This document shows, one piece after another, positions 1 through 13,800 of a stretch of 64,000 nucleotides of DNA. The stretch is from assembly GCA_037893245.1 (NCBI GenBank), contig JBAIAA010001524.1, positions 62,001 to 126,000 on the forward strand, read 5' to 3'. The notes beneath the pieces are model-generated. The model worked only from the letters and a program-made list of their open reading frames with translations, was not told the origin of the DNA and ran no database searches. The translations under genes were made by a program, and so were the position numbers. Origin of the DNA: Crossaster papposus. Its lineage: Eukaryota > Echinodermata > Asteroidea > Velatida > Solasteridae. How positions within the stretch are numbered: position 1 is the first letter of the stretch; every line of letters starts with the position of its first letter.

Positions 1-8
1 GTTTATTT
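1..8 (+). repeat. Tail of a 36-bp spacer cut by the window edge
   Basis: The first eight bases, GTTTATTT, match spacer positions 29-36 and lead straight into a unit starting CGTATGC, the form that follows most type A spacers nearby. The implied spacer would lie 252 bp before the next one. That equals the 252-bp A-to-A interval seen three more times in the first 10 kb, so type A is inferred. The array therefore continues to the left. Confidence 0.8.
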
Positions 9-2574
9 CGTATGCACACTTCTTTCCCTTTACATATTTCTTATGCACACTTCTTTCCCTTTACATATTTCTTATGCACACTTCTTTCCCTTTACATATT
101 TCTTATGCACACTTTTTTCCCTTTACATATTTCTTATGCACACTTCTTTCCCTTTACATATTGCTTATGCACACTTCTTTCCCTTTATTATTTCTTATGC
201 ACACTTCTTTCCCTTTACATATTTAACTCGAGGGCTTGTCCCGACATCATGTTTTTATTTCGTATGCACACTTCTTTCCCTTTACATATTTCTTATGCAC
301 ACTTCTTTCCCTTTACATATTTCTTATGCACACTTCTTTCCCTTTACATATTTCTTATGCACACTTCTTTCCCTTTACGTATTTCTTATGCACACTTCTT
401 TCCCTTTACATATTTCTAATGCACACTTCTTTCCCTTTACATATTTCTTATGCACACTTCTTTCCCTTTTTTATTTCTTATGCACACTTCTTTCCCTTTA
501 CATATTTAACTCGAGGGCTTGTCCCGACATCATGTGTTTATTTCTTATGCACACTTCTTTCCCTTTACATATTTCTTATGCACACTTCTTTCCCTTTACA
601 TATTTCTTATGCACACTTCTTTCCCTTTACATATTTCTTATGCACACTTCTTTCACTTTACATATTCTTATGCACACTTCTTTCCTTTTACATATTTCTT
701 ATGCACACTTCTTTCCCTTTACATATTTCTTATGCACACTTCTTTCCCTTTACATATTTCTTATGCACACTTCTTTCCCTTTACATATTTTTTATGCACA
801 CTTCTTTCCCTTTACATATTTCTTATGCACACTTCTTTCCCTTTACATATTTTGTATGCACACTTCTTTCCCTTTACATATTTCGTATGCACACTTCTTT
901 CCCTTTACATATTTCTTATGCACACTTCTTTCCCTTTACATATTTCTTATGCACACTTCTTTCCCTTTACATATTTCTTATGCACACTTTTTTTCCCTTT
1001 ACATATTTCTTATGCACACTTCTTTCCCTTTACATATTTCTTATGCACACTTCTTTCCCTTTATTATTTCTTATGCACACTTCTTTCCCTTTACATATTT
1101 AACTCGAGGGCTTGTCCCGACATCATGTGTTTATTTCGTATGCACACTTCTTTCCCTTTACATATTTCTTATGCACACTTCTTTCCCTTTACATATTTCT
1201 TATGCACACTTCTTTCCCTTTACATATTTCTTATGCACACTTTTTTCCCTTTACATATTTCTTATGCACACTTCTTTCCCTTTACATATTGCTTATGCAC
1301 ACTTCTTTCCCTTTATTATTTCTTATGCACACTTCTTTCCCTTTACATATTTAACTCGAGGGCTTGTCCCGACATCATGTGTTTATTTCGTATGCACACT
1401 TCTTTCCCTTTACATATTTCTTATGCACACTTCTTTCCCTTTACATATTTCTTATGCACACTTCTTTCCCTTTACATATTTCTTATGCACACTTCTTTCC
1501 CTTTACGTATTTCTTATGCACACTTCTTTCCCTTTACATATTTCTTATGCACACTTCTTTCCCTTTACATATTTCTTATGCACACTTCTTTCCCTTTACA
1601 TATTTCTTATGCACACTTCTTTCCCTTTACATATTTAACTCGAGGGCTTGTCCCGACATCATGTGTTTATTTCTTATGCACACTCCTTTCCCTTTACATA
1701 TTTCTTATGCACACTTCTTTCCCTTTACATATTTCTTATGCACACTTCTTTCCCTTTACATATTTCTTATGCACACTTCTTTCCCTTTTTTATTTCTTAT
1801 GCACACTTCTTTCCCTTTACATATTTAACTCGAGGGCTTGTCCCGACATCATGTGTTTATTTCTTATGCACACTTCTTTCCCTTTACATATTTCTTATGC
1901 ACACTTCTTTCCCTTTACATATTTCTTATGCACACTTCTTTCCCTTTACATATTTCTTATGCACACTTCTTTCCCTTTACATATTCTTATGCACACTTCT
2001 TTCCTTTTACATATTTCTTATGCACACTTCTTTCCCTTTACATATTTCTTATGCACACTTCTTTCCCTTTACATATTTCTTATGCACACTTCTTTCCCTT
2101 TACATATTTTTTATGCACACTTCTTTCCCTTTACATATTTCTTATGCACACTTCTTTCCCTTTACATATTTTGTATGCACACTTCTTTCCCTTTACATAT
2201 TTCGTATGCACACTTCTTTCCCTTTACATATTTCTTATGCACACTTCTTTCCCTTTACATATTTCTTATGCACACTTCTTTCCCTTTACATATTTCTTAT
2301 GCACACTTCTTTCCCTTTACATATTTCTTATGCACACTTCTTTCCCTTTACATATTTCTTATGCACACTTCTTTCCCTTTACATATTTCTTATGCACACT
2401 TCTTTCCCTTTACATATTTCTTATGCACACTTCTTTCCCTTTACATATTTCTTATGCACACTTCTTTCCCTTTACATATTTCTTATGCACACTTCTTTCC
2501 CTTTACATATTTCTTATGCACACTTTTTTCCCTTTACATATTTCTTTTGCACACTTCTTTCCCTTTACATATTT
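9..2574 (+). repeat. Type A higher-order block 1
   Basis: Type A spacers start at 225, 508, 1101, 1353, 1637 and 1827. Intervals are 8, 18, 7, 8, 5 and 23 units, each short by 1 bp where a unit ending TTATTATTT or TTTTTTATTT (or a CATATTCTT junction) occurs. These 1-bp-short units tend to sit one full unit before a spacer. The series 7-8-5 units from 1101 to 1827 recurs at 7013 (7-4-5) and 9426 (7-9-5), so this is one copy of a higher-order repeat. Units with TTTGTATGC and TTTCGTATGC at about 850-890 recur at about 2170-2205, 7960-7990 and 10525-10560. Confidence 0.88.
225..260 (+). repeat. 36-bp spacer, type A (reference example)
   Basis: This is the first complete spacer. Spacer positions 1-10 are AACTCGAGGG with the XhoI palindrome CTCGAG, 11-15 are CTTGT, 16-29 are CCCGACATCATGTG in the type A haplotype, and 30-36 are TTTATTT. 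This copy has one private change, T for G at spacer position 29. GGG and CCC can pair across CTTGT, and ACAT-C-ATGT is a short dyad. Type A carries two CpGs and the surrounding units carry none. The TAA at its start is the stop that ends one of the three otherwise open forward frames. Confidence 0.95.
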
Positions 2575-2765
2575 AACTCGAGGGCTTGTTCCCACATCAT
2601 GTGTTTATTTCTTATGCACACTTCTTTCCCTTTACATATTTCTTATGCACACTTCTTTCCCTTTACATATTTATTATGCACACTTCTTTCCCTTTACATA
2701 TTTCTTATGCACACTTCTTTCCCTTTACATATTTCTTATGCACACTTCTTTCCCTTTACATATTT

Positions 2766-2786
2766 CTTATGCCCCTTTACATATTT
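2766..2786 (+). repeat. Truncated 21-bp unit, copy 1
   Basis: This unit reads CTTATGC followed directly by CCCTTTACATATTT, an internal 10-bp loss. It lies 191 bp after the B spacer at 2575 and makes the 2575-4926 interval 74 x 31 + 21 bp. Copies at 6465 and 11029 have the same offset from a B spacer. Confidence 0.92.
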
Positions 2787-5700
2787 CTTATGCACACTTC
2801 TTTCCCTTTACATATTTCTTATGCACACTTCTTTCCCTTTACATATTTCTTATGCACACTTCTTTCCCTTTACATATTTCTTATGCACACTTCTTTCCCT
2901 TTACATATTTCGTATGCACACTTCTTTCCCTTTACATATTTCTTATGCACACTTCTTTCCCTTTACATATTTCTTATGCACACTTCTTTCCCTTTACATA
3001 TTTATTATGCACACTTCTTTCCCTTTACATATTTCTTATGCACACTTCTTTCCCTTTACATATTTCTTATGCACACTTCTTTCCCTTTACATATTTCTTA
3101 TGCACACTTCTTTCCCTTTACATATTTCTTATGCACACTTCTTTCCCTTTACATATTTCTTATGCACACTTCTTTCCCTTTACATATTTCTTATGCACAC
3201 TTCTTTCCCTTTACATATTTCTTATGCACACTTCTTTCCCTTTACATATTTCTTATGCACACTTCTTTCCCTTTACATATTTCTTATGCACACTTCTTTC
3301 CCTTTACATATTTCTTATGCACACTTCTTTCCCTTTACATATTTCTTATGCACACTTCTTTCCCTTTACATATTTCTTATGCACACTTCTTTCCCTTTAC
3401 ATATTTCTTATGCACACTTCTTTCCCTTTACATATTTCTTATGCACACTTCTTTCCCTTTACATATTTCTTATGCACACTTCTTTCCCTTTACATATTTC
3501 TTATGCACACTTCTTTCCCTTTACATATTTCTTATGCACACTTCTTTCCCTTTACATATTTCTTATGCACACTTCTTTCCCTTTACATATTTCTTATGCA
3601 CACTTTTTTCCCTTTACATATTTCTTATGCACACTTCTTTCCCTTTACATATTTCTTATGCACACTTCTTTCCCTTTACATATTTCTTATGCACACTTCT
3701 TTCCCTTTACATATTTCTTATGCACACTTCTTTCCCTTTACATATTTCTTATGCACACTTCTTTCCCTTTACATATTTCTTATGCACACTTCTTTCCCTT
3801 TACATATTTCTTATGCACACTTCTTTCCCTTTACATATTTCTTATGCACACTTCTTTCCCTTTACATATTTCTTATGCACACTTATTTCCCTTTACATAT
3901 CTCTTATGCACACTTATTTCCCTTTACATATTTCTTATGCACACTTCTTTCCCTTTACATATTTCTTATGCACACTTCTTTCCCTTTACATATTTCTTAT
4001 GCACACTTCTTTCCCTTTACATATTTCTTATGCACACTTCTTTCCCTTTACATATTTCGTATGCACACTTCTTTCCCTTTACATATTTCTTATGCACACT
4101 TCTTTCCCTTTACATATTTCTTATGCACACTTCTTTCCCTTTACATATTTCTTATGCACACTTCTTTCCCTTTACATATTTCTTATGCACACTTCTTTCC
4201 CTTTACATATTTCTTATGCACACTTCTTTCCCTTTACATATTTCTTATGCACACTTCTTTCCCTTTACATATTTCTTATGCACACTTCTTTCCCTTTACA
4301 TATTTCTTATGCACACTTCTTTCCCTTTACATATTTCTTATGCACACTTCTTTCCCTTTACATATTTCGTATGCACACTTCTTTCCCTTTACATATTTCT
4401 TATGCACACTTCTTTCCCTTTACATATTTCTTATGCACACTTCTTTCCCTTTACATATTTATTATGCACACTTCTTTCCCTTTACATATTTATTATGCAC
4501 ACTTCTTTCCCTTTACATATTTCTTATGCACACTTCTTTCCCTTTACATATTTCTTATGCACACTTCTTTCCCTTTACATATTTCTTATGCACACTTCTT
4601 TCCCTTTACATATTTCGTATGCACACTTCTTTCCCTTTACATATTTCTTATGCACACTTCTTTCCCTTTACATATTTCTTATGCACACTTCTTTCCCTTT
4701 ACATATTTCTTATGCACACTTCTTTCCCTTTACATATTTCTTATGCACACTTCTTTCCCTTTACATATTTCTTATGCACACTTCCTTCCCTTTACATATT
4801 TTTTATGCACACTTCTTTCCCTTTACATATTTCTTATGCACACTTCTTTCCCTTTACATATTTCTTATGCACACTTCTTTCCCTTTACATATTTCTTATG
4901 CACACTTCTTTCCCTTTACATATTTAACTCGAGGGCTTGTTCCCACATCATGTGTTTATTTCTTATGCACACTTCTTTCCCTTTACATATTTCTTATGCA
5001 CACTTCTTTCCCTTTACATATTTCTTATGCACACTTCTTTCCCTTTACATATTTCTTATGCACACTTCTTTCCCTTTACATATTTCTTATGCACACTTCT
5101 TTCCCTTTACATATTTCTTATGCACACTTCTTTCCCTTTACATATTTCTTATGCACACTTCTTTCCCTTTACATATTTCTTATGCACACTTCTTTCCCTT
5201 TACATATTTCTTATGCGCACTTCTTTCCCTTTACATATTTCTTATGCACACTTCTTTCCCTTTACATATTTCTTATGCACACTTCTTTCCCTTTACATAT
5301 TTCTTATGCACACTTCTTTCCCTTTACATATTTCTTATGCACACTTCTTTCCCTTTACATATTTCTTATGCACACTTCTTTCCCTTTACATATTACTTAT
5401 GCACACTTCTTTCCCTTTACATATTTCTTATGCACACTTCTTTCCCTTTACATATTTCTTATGCACACTTCTTTCTCTTTACATATTTCTTATGCACACT
5501 TCTTTCCCTTTACATATTTCTTATGCACACTTCTTTCCCTTTACATATTTCTTATGCACACTTCTTTCCCTTTACATATTTCTTATGCACACTTCTTTCC
5601 CTTTACATATTTCTTATGCACACTTCTTTCCCTTTACATATTTCTTATGCACACTTCTTTCCCTTTACATATTTAACTCGAGGGCTTGTTCCCACATCAT

Positions 5701-6464
5701 GTGTTTATTTCTTATGCACACTTCTTTCCCTTTACATATTTCTTATGCACACTTCTTTCCCTTTACATATTTCTTATGCACACTTCTTTCCCTTTACATA
5801 TTTCTTATGCACACTTCTTTCCCTTTACATATTTCTTATGCACACTTCTTTCCCTTTACATATTTCTTATGCACACTTCTTTCCCTTTACATATTTCTTA
5901 TGCACACTTCTTTCCCTTTACATATTTCTTATGCACACTTCTTTCCCTTTACATATTTCTTATGCACACTTCTTTCCCTTTACATATTTCTTATGCACAC
6001 TTCTTTCCCTTTACATGTTTCTTATGCACACTTCTTTCCGTTTACATATTTAACTCGAGGGCTTGTTCCCACATCATGTGTTTATTTCTTATGCACACTT
6101 CTTTCCCTTTACATATTTCTTATGCACACTTCTTTCCCTTTACATATTTCTTATGCACACTTCTTTCCCTTTACATATTTCTTATGCACACTTCTTTCCC
6201 TTTACATATTTCTTATGCACACTTCTTTCCCTTTACATATTTCTTATGCACACTTCTTTCCCTTTACATATTTAACTCGAGGGCTTGTTCCCACATCATG
6301 TGTTTATTTCTTATGCACACTTCTTTCCCTTTACATATTTCTTATGCACACTTCTTTCCCTTTACATATTTCTTATGCACACTTCTTTCCCTTTACATAT
6401 TTCTTATGCACACTTCTTTCCCTTTACATATTTCTTATGCACACTTCTTTCCCTTTACATATTT

Positions 6465-6485
6465 CTTATGCCCCTTTACATATTT
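6465..6485 (+). repeat. Truncated 21-bp unit, copy 2
   Basis: It shows the same 10-bp internal loss as at 2766, again 191 bp after a B spacer (start 6274). It is a clear marker of shared ancestry between the two segments. Confidence 0.92.
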
Positions 6486-7012
6486 CTTATGCACACTTCT
6501 TTCCCTTTACATATTTCTTATGCACACTTCTTTCCCTTTACATATTTCTTATGCACACTTCTTTCCCTTTACATATTTCTTATGCACACTTCTTTCCCTT
6601 TACATATTTCGTATGCACACTTCTTTCCCTTTACATATTTCTTATGCACATTTCTTTCCCTTTACATATTTCTTATGCACACTTCTTTCCCTTTACATAT
6701 TTCGTATGCACACTTCTTTCCCTTTACATATTTCTTATGCACACTTCTTTCCCTTTACATATTTCTTATGCACACTTCTTTCCCTTTACATATTTCTTAT
6801 GCACACTTCTTTCCCTTTACATATTTCTTATGCACACTTCTTTCCCTTTACATATTTCTTATGCACACTTCTTTCCCTTTACATATTTCTTATGCACACT
6901 TTTTTTCCCTTTACATATTTCTTATGCACACTTCTTTCCCTTTACATATTTCTTATGCACACTTCTTTCCCTTTATTATTTCTTATGCACACTTCTTTCC
7001 CTTTACATATTT

Positions 7013-10000
7013 AACTCGAGGGCTTGTCCCGACATCATGTGTTTATTTCGTATGCACACTTCTTTCCCTTTACATATTTCTTATGCACACTTCTTTCCCT
7101 TTACATATTTCTTATGCACACTTCTTTCCCTTTACATATTTCTTATGCACACTTTTTTCCCTTTACATATTTCTTATGCACACTTCTTTCCCTTTACATA
7201 TTTCTTATGCACACTTCTTTCCCTTTATTATTTCTTATGCACACTTCTTTCCCTTTACATATTTAACTCGAGGGCTTGTCCCGACATCATGTGTTTATTT
7301 CGTATGCACACTTCTTTCCCTTTACATATTTCTTATGCACACTTCTTTCCCTTTACATATTTCTTATGCACACTTCTTTCCCTTTACATATTTCTTATGC
7401 ACACTTCTTTCCCTTTACATATTTAACTCGAGGGCTTGTCCCGAAATCATGTGTTTATTTCTTATGCACACTCCTTTCCCTTTACATATTTCTTATGCAC
7501 ACTTCTTTCCCTTTACATATTTCTTATGCACACTTCTTTCCCTTTACATATTTCTTATGCACACTTCTTTCCCTTTTTTATTTCTTATGCACACTTCTTT
7601 CCCTTTACATATTTAACTCGAGGGCTTGTCCCGACATCATGTGTTTATTTCTTATGCACACTTCTTTCCCTTTACATATTTCTTATGCACACTTCTTTCC
7701 CTTTACATATTTCTTATGCACACTTCTTTCCCTTTACATATTTCTTATGCACACTTCTTTCCCTTTACATATTCTTATGCACACTTCTTTCCTTTTACAT
7801 ATTTCTTATGCACACTTCTTTCCCTTTACATATTTCTTATGCACACTTCTTTCCCTTTACATATTTCTTATGCACACTTCTTTCCCTTTACATATTTGTT
7901 ATGCACACTTCTTTCCCTTTACATATTTGTTATGCACACTTCTTTCCCTTTACATATTTTGTATGCACACTTCTTTCCCTTTACATATTTCGTATGCACA
8001 CTTCTTTCCCTTTACATATTTCTTATGCACACTTCTTTCCCTTTACATATTTCTTATGCACACTTCTTTCCCTTTACATATTTCTTATGCACACTTCTTT
8101 CCCTTTACATATTTCTTATGCACACTTCTTTCCCTTTACATGTTTCTTATGCACACTTCTTTCCCTTTACATATTTCTTATGCACACTTCTTTCCCTTTA
8201 CATATTTCTTATGCACACTTCTTTCCCTTTACATATTTCTTATGCACACTTCTTTCCCTTTACATATTTCTTATGCACACTTCTTTCCCTTTACATATTT
8301 CGTATGCACACTTCTTTCCCTTTACATATTTCTTATGCACACTTCTTTCCCTTTACATATTTCTTATGCACACTTCTTTCCCTTTACATATTTCTTATGC
8401 ACACTTCTTTCCCTTTACATATTCCTTATGCACACTTCTTTCCCTTTACATATTTCTTATGCACACTTCTTTCCCTTTACATATTTCTTATGCACACTTC
8501 TTTCCCTTTACATATTTCTTATGCACACTTCTTTCCCTTTACATATTTCTTATGCACACTTCTTTCCCTTTACATATTTCTTATGCATACTTCTTTCCCT
8601 TTACATATTTCTTATGCACACTTCTTTCCCTTTACATATTTCTTATGCACACTTCTTTCCCTTTACATATTTCTTATGCACACTTCTTTCCCTTTACATA
8701 TTTCTTATGCACACTTCTTTCCCTTTACATATTTCGTATGCACACTTCTTTCCCTTTATTATTTCTTATGCACACTTCTTTCCCTTTACATATTTAACTC
8801 GAGGGCTTGTCCCGACATCATGTGTTTATTTCTTATGCACACTTCTTTCCCTTTACATATTTCTTATGCACACTTCTTTCCCTTTACATATTTCTTATGC
8901 ACACTTCTTTCCCTTTACATATTTCTTATGCACACTTCTTTCCCTTTACATATTTAACTCGAGGGCTTGTTCCCACATCATGTGTTTATTTCTTATGCAC
9001 ACTTCTTTCCCTTTACATATTTCTTATGCACACTTCTTTCCCTTTACATATTTCTTATGCACACTTCTTTCCCTTTACATATTTCTTATGCACACTTCTT
9101 TCCCTTTACATATTTCTTATGCACACTTCTTTCCCTTTACATATTTCTTATGCACACTTCTTTACCTTTACATATTTCTTATGCACACTTCTTTCCCTTT
9201 ACATATTTCTTATGCACACTTCTTTCCCTTTACATATTTCTTATGCACACTTCTTTCCCTTTACATATTTCTTATGCACACTTCTTTCCCTTTACATATT
9301 TCTTATGCACACTTGTTTTCCCTTTACATATTTCTTATGCACACTTCTTTCCCTTTACATATTTCTTATGCACACTTCTTTCCCTTTATTATTTCTTATG
9401 CACACTTCTTTCCCTTTACATATTTAACTCGAGGGCTTGTCCCGACATCATGTGTTTATTTCGTATGCACACTTCTTTCCCTTTACATATTTATTATGCA
9501 CACTTCTTTCCCTTTACATATTTCTTATGCACACTTCTTTCCCTTTACATATTTCTTATGCACACTTTTTTCCCTTTACATATTTCTTATGCACACTTCT
9601 TTCCCTTTACATATTTCTTATGCACACTTCTTTCCCTTTATTATTTCTTATGCACACTTCTTTCCCTTTACATATTTAACTCGAGGGCTTGTCCCGACAT
9701 CATGTGTTTATTTCGTATGCACACTTCTTTCCCTTTACATATTTCTTATGCACACTTCTTTCCCTTTACATATTTCTTATGCACACTTCTTTCCCTTTAC
9801 ATATTTCTTATGCACACTTCTTTCCCTTTACATATTTCTTATGCACACTTCTTTCCCTTTACGTATTTCTTATGCACACTTCTTTCCCTTTACATATTTC
9901 TTATGCACACTTCTTTCCCTTTACATATTTCTTATGCACACTTCTTTCCCTTTACATATTTCTTATGCACACTTCTTTCCCTTTACATATTTAACTCGAG

Positions 10001-10837
10001 GGCTTGTCCCGACATCATGTGTTTATTTCTTATGCACACTCCTTTCCCTTTACATATTTCTTATGCACACTTCTTTCCCTTTACATATTTCTTATGCACA
10101 CTTCTTTCCCTTTACATATTTCTTATGCACACTTCTTTCCCTTTTTTATTTCTTATGCACACTTCTTTCCCTTTACATATTTAACTCGAGGGCTTGTCCC
10201 GACATCATGTGTTTATTTCTTATGCACACTTCTTTCCCTTTACATATTTCTTATGCACACTTCTTTCCCTTTACATATTTCTTATGCACACTTCTTTCCC
10301 TTTACATATTTCTTATGCACACTTCTTTCCCTTTACATATTCTTATGCACACTTCTTTCCTTTTACATATTTCTTATGCACACTTCTTTCCCTTTACATA
10401 TTTCTTATGCACACTTCTTTCCCTTTACATATTTCTTATGCACACTTCTTTCCCTTTACATATTTTTTATGCACACTTCTTTCCCTTTACATATTTCTTA
10501 TGCACACTTCTTTCCCTTTACATATTTTGTATGCACACTTCTTTCCCTTTACATATTTCGTATGCACACTTCTTTCCCTTTACATATTTCTTATGCACAC
10601 TTCTTTCCCTTTACATATTTCTTATGCACACTTCTTTCCCTTTACATATTTCTTATGCACACTTCTTTCCCTTTACATATTTCTTATGCACACTTCTTTC
10701 CCTTTACATATTTCTTATGCACACTTCTTTCCCTTTACATATTTCTTATGCACACTTCTTTCCCTTTACATATTTCTTATGCACACTTTTTTCCCTTTAC
10801 ATATTTCTTTTGCACACTTCTTTCCCTTTACATATTT
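7013..10837 (+). repeat. Type A higher-order block 2 with one type B spacer
   Basis: Type A spacers start at 7013, 7265, 7425, 7615, 8796, 9426, 9678, 9993 and 10183; one type B spacer starts at 8956. Two copies of the A module are present, 7-4-5 units (7013-7615) and 7-9-5 units (9426-10183), compared with 7-8-5 at 1101-1827. The spacer at 7425 has CCGAAATC in place of CCGACATC. The interval after 7615 is 37 units and that after 10183 is 20 units. Units ending TTATTATTT or TTTTTTATTT again precede the A spacers by one unit. Confidence 0.88.
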
Positions 10838-13800
10838 AACTCGAGGGCTTGTTCCCACATCATGTGTTTATTTCTTATGCACACTTCTTTCCCTTTACAT
10901 ATTTCTTATGCACACTTCTTTCCCTTTACATATTTCTTATGCACACTTCTTTCCCTTTACATATTTCTTATGCACACTTCTTTCCCTTTACATATTTCTT
11001 ATGCACACTTCTTTCCCTTTACATATTTCGTATGCCCCTTTACATATTTCTTATGCACACTTCTTTCCCTTTACATATTTCTTATGCACACTTCTTTCCC
11101 TTTACATATTTCTTATGCACACTTCTTTCCCTTTACATATTTCTTATGCACACTTCTTTCCCTTTACATATTTCGTATGCACACTTCTTTCCCTTTACAT
11201 ATTTCTTATGCACACTTCTTTCCCTTTACATATTTCTTATGCACACTTCTTTCCCTTTACATATTTATTATGCACACTTCTTTCCCTTTACATATTTCTT
11301 ATGCACACTTCTTTCCCTTTACATATTTCTTATGCACACTTCTTTCCCTTTACATATTTCTTATGCACACTTCTTTCCCTTTACATATTTCTTATGCACA
11401 CTTCTTTCCCTTTACATATTTCTTATGCACACTTCTTTCCCTTTACATATTTCTTATGCACACTTCTTTCCCTTTACATATTTCTTATGCACACTTCTTT
11501 CCCTTTACATATTTCTTATGCACACTTCTTTCCCTTTACATATTTCTTATGCACACTTCTTTCCCTTTACATATTTCTTATGCACACTTCTTTCCCTTTA
11601 CATATTTCTTATGCACACTTCTTTCCCTTTACATATTTCTTATGCACACTTCTTTCCCTTTACATATTTCTTATGCACACTTCTTTCCCTTTACATATTT
11701 CTTATGCACACTTCTTTCCCTTTACATATTTCTTATGCACACTTCTTTCCCTTTACATATTTCTTATGCACACTTCTTTCCCTTTACATATTTCTTATGC
11801 ACACTTCTTTCCCTTTACATATTTCTTATGCACACTTCTTTCCCTTTACATATTTCTTATGCACACTTCTTTCCCTTTACATATTTCTTATGCACACTTC
11901 TTTCCCTTTACATATTTCTTATGCACACTTCTTTCCCTTTACATATTTCTTATGCACACTTCTTTCCCTTTACATATTTCTTATGCACACTTCTTTCCCT
12001 TTACATATTTCTTATGCACACTTCTTTCCCTTTACATATTTCTTATGCACACTTCTTTCCCTTTACATATTTCTTATGCACACTTCTTTCCCTTTACATA
12101 TTTCTTATGCACACTTCTTTCCCTTTACATATTTCTTATGCACACTTCTTTCCCTTTACATATCTCTTATGCACACTTATTTCCCTTTACATATTTCTTA
12201 TGCACACTTCTTTCCCTTTACATATTTCTTATGCACACTTCTTTCCCTTTACATATTTCTTATGCACACTTCTTTCCCTTTACATATTTCTTATGCACAC
12301 TTCTTTCCCTTTACATATTTCGTATGCACACTTCTTTCCCTTTACATATTTCTTATGCACACTTCTTTCCCTTTACATATTTATTATGCACACTTCTTTC
12401 CCTTTACATATTTATTATGCACACTTCTTTCCCTTTACATATTTATTATGCACACTTCTTTCCCTTTACATATTTCTTATGCACACTTCTTTCCCTTTAC
12501 ATATTTCTTATGCACACTTCTTTCCCTTTACATATTTCTTATGCACACTTCTTTCCCTTTACATATTTCGTATGCACACTTCTTTCCCTTTACATATTTC
12601 TTATGCACACTTCTTTCCCTTTACATATTTCTTATGCACACTTCTTTCCCTTTACATATTTCTTATGCACACTTCTTTCCCTTTACATATTTCTTATGCA
12701 CACTTCTTTCCCTTTACATATTTCTTATGCACATTTCCTTCCCTTTACATATTTTTTATGCACACTTCTTTCCCTTTACATATTTCTTATGCACACTTCT
12801 TTCCCTTTACATATTTCTTATGCACACTTCTTTCCCTTTACATATTTCTTATGCACACTTCTTTCCCTTTACATATTTAACTCGAGGGCTTGTTCCCACA
12901 TCATGTGTTTATTTCTTATGCACACTTCTTTCCCTTTACATATTTCTTATGCACACTTCTTTCCCTTTACATATTTCTTATGCACACTTCTTTCCCTTTA
13001 CATATTTCTTATGCACACTTCTTTCCCTTTACATATTTCTTATGCACACTTCTTTCCCTTTACATATTTCTTATGCACACTTCTTTCCCTTTACATATTT
13101 CTTATGCACACTTCTTTCCCTTTACATATTTCTTATGCACACTTCTTTCCCTTTACATATTTCTTATGCACACTTCTTTCCCTTTACATATTTCTTATGC
13201 ACACTTCTTTCCCTTTACATATTTCTTATGCACACTTCTTTCCCTTTACATATTTCTTATGCACACTTCTTTCCCTTTACATATTTCTTATGCACACTTC
13301 TTTCCCTTTACATATTTCTTATGCACACTTCTTTCCCTTTACATATTTCTTATGCACACTTCTTTCCCTTTACATATTTCTTATGCACACTTCTTTCCCT
13401 TTACATATTTCTTATGCACACTTCTTTCTCTTTACATATTTCTTATGCACACTTCTTTCCCTTTACATATTCCTTATGCACACTTCTTTCCCTTTACATA
13501 TTTCTTATGCACACTTCTTTCCCTTTACATATTTCTTATGCACACTTCTTTCCCTTTACATATTTCTTATGCACACTTCTTTCCCTTTACATATTTCTTA
13601 TGCACACTTCTTTCCCTTTACATATTTCTTATGCACACTTCTTTCCCTTTACATATTTCTTATGCACACTTCTTTCCCTTTACATATTTCTTATGCACAC
13701 TTCTTTCCCTTTACATATTTCTTATGCACACTTCTTTCCCTTTACATATTTCTTATGCACACTTCTTTCCCTTTACATATTTCTTATGCACACTTCTTTC

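Larger units (their letters stand above)
2575..7012 (+). repeat. Type B higher-order block 1
   Basis: Type B spacers (T at 16, C at 19) start at 2575, 4926, 5675, 6052 and 6274. Intervals are 74 units plus one truncated unit, then 23, 11, 6, and 22 plus one truncated unit. The truncated unit always sits 191 bp after the B spacer start (2766 and 6465 here, 11029 in the next B block), so these segments descend from one ancestor. Scattered single-base variants such as CGTATGC, ATTATGC, CACTTATTT and CACTTCCTTCCC are shared in order with 10838-12878. Confidence 0.88.

Noticed and set aside
225-260. CENP-B box in the spacer
   Set aside because: The reverse complement of type A has TCGGGA, but the required TTCG and the spaced A are absent, and type B lacks CGGG altogether.
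225-260. Rho-independent terminator from the GGG/CCC hairpin
   Set aside because: Only three pairs (five with a bulge in type A), and no uninterrupted T tract follows. The context is satellite DNA, not a transcription unit.
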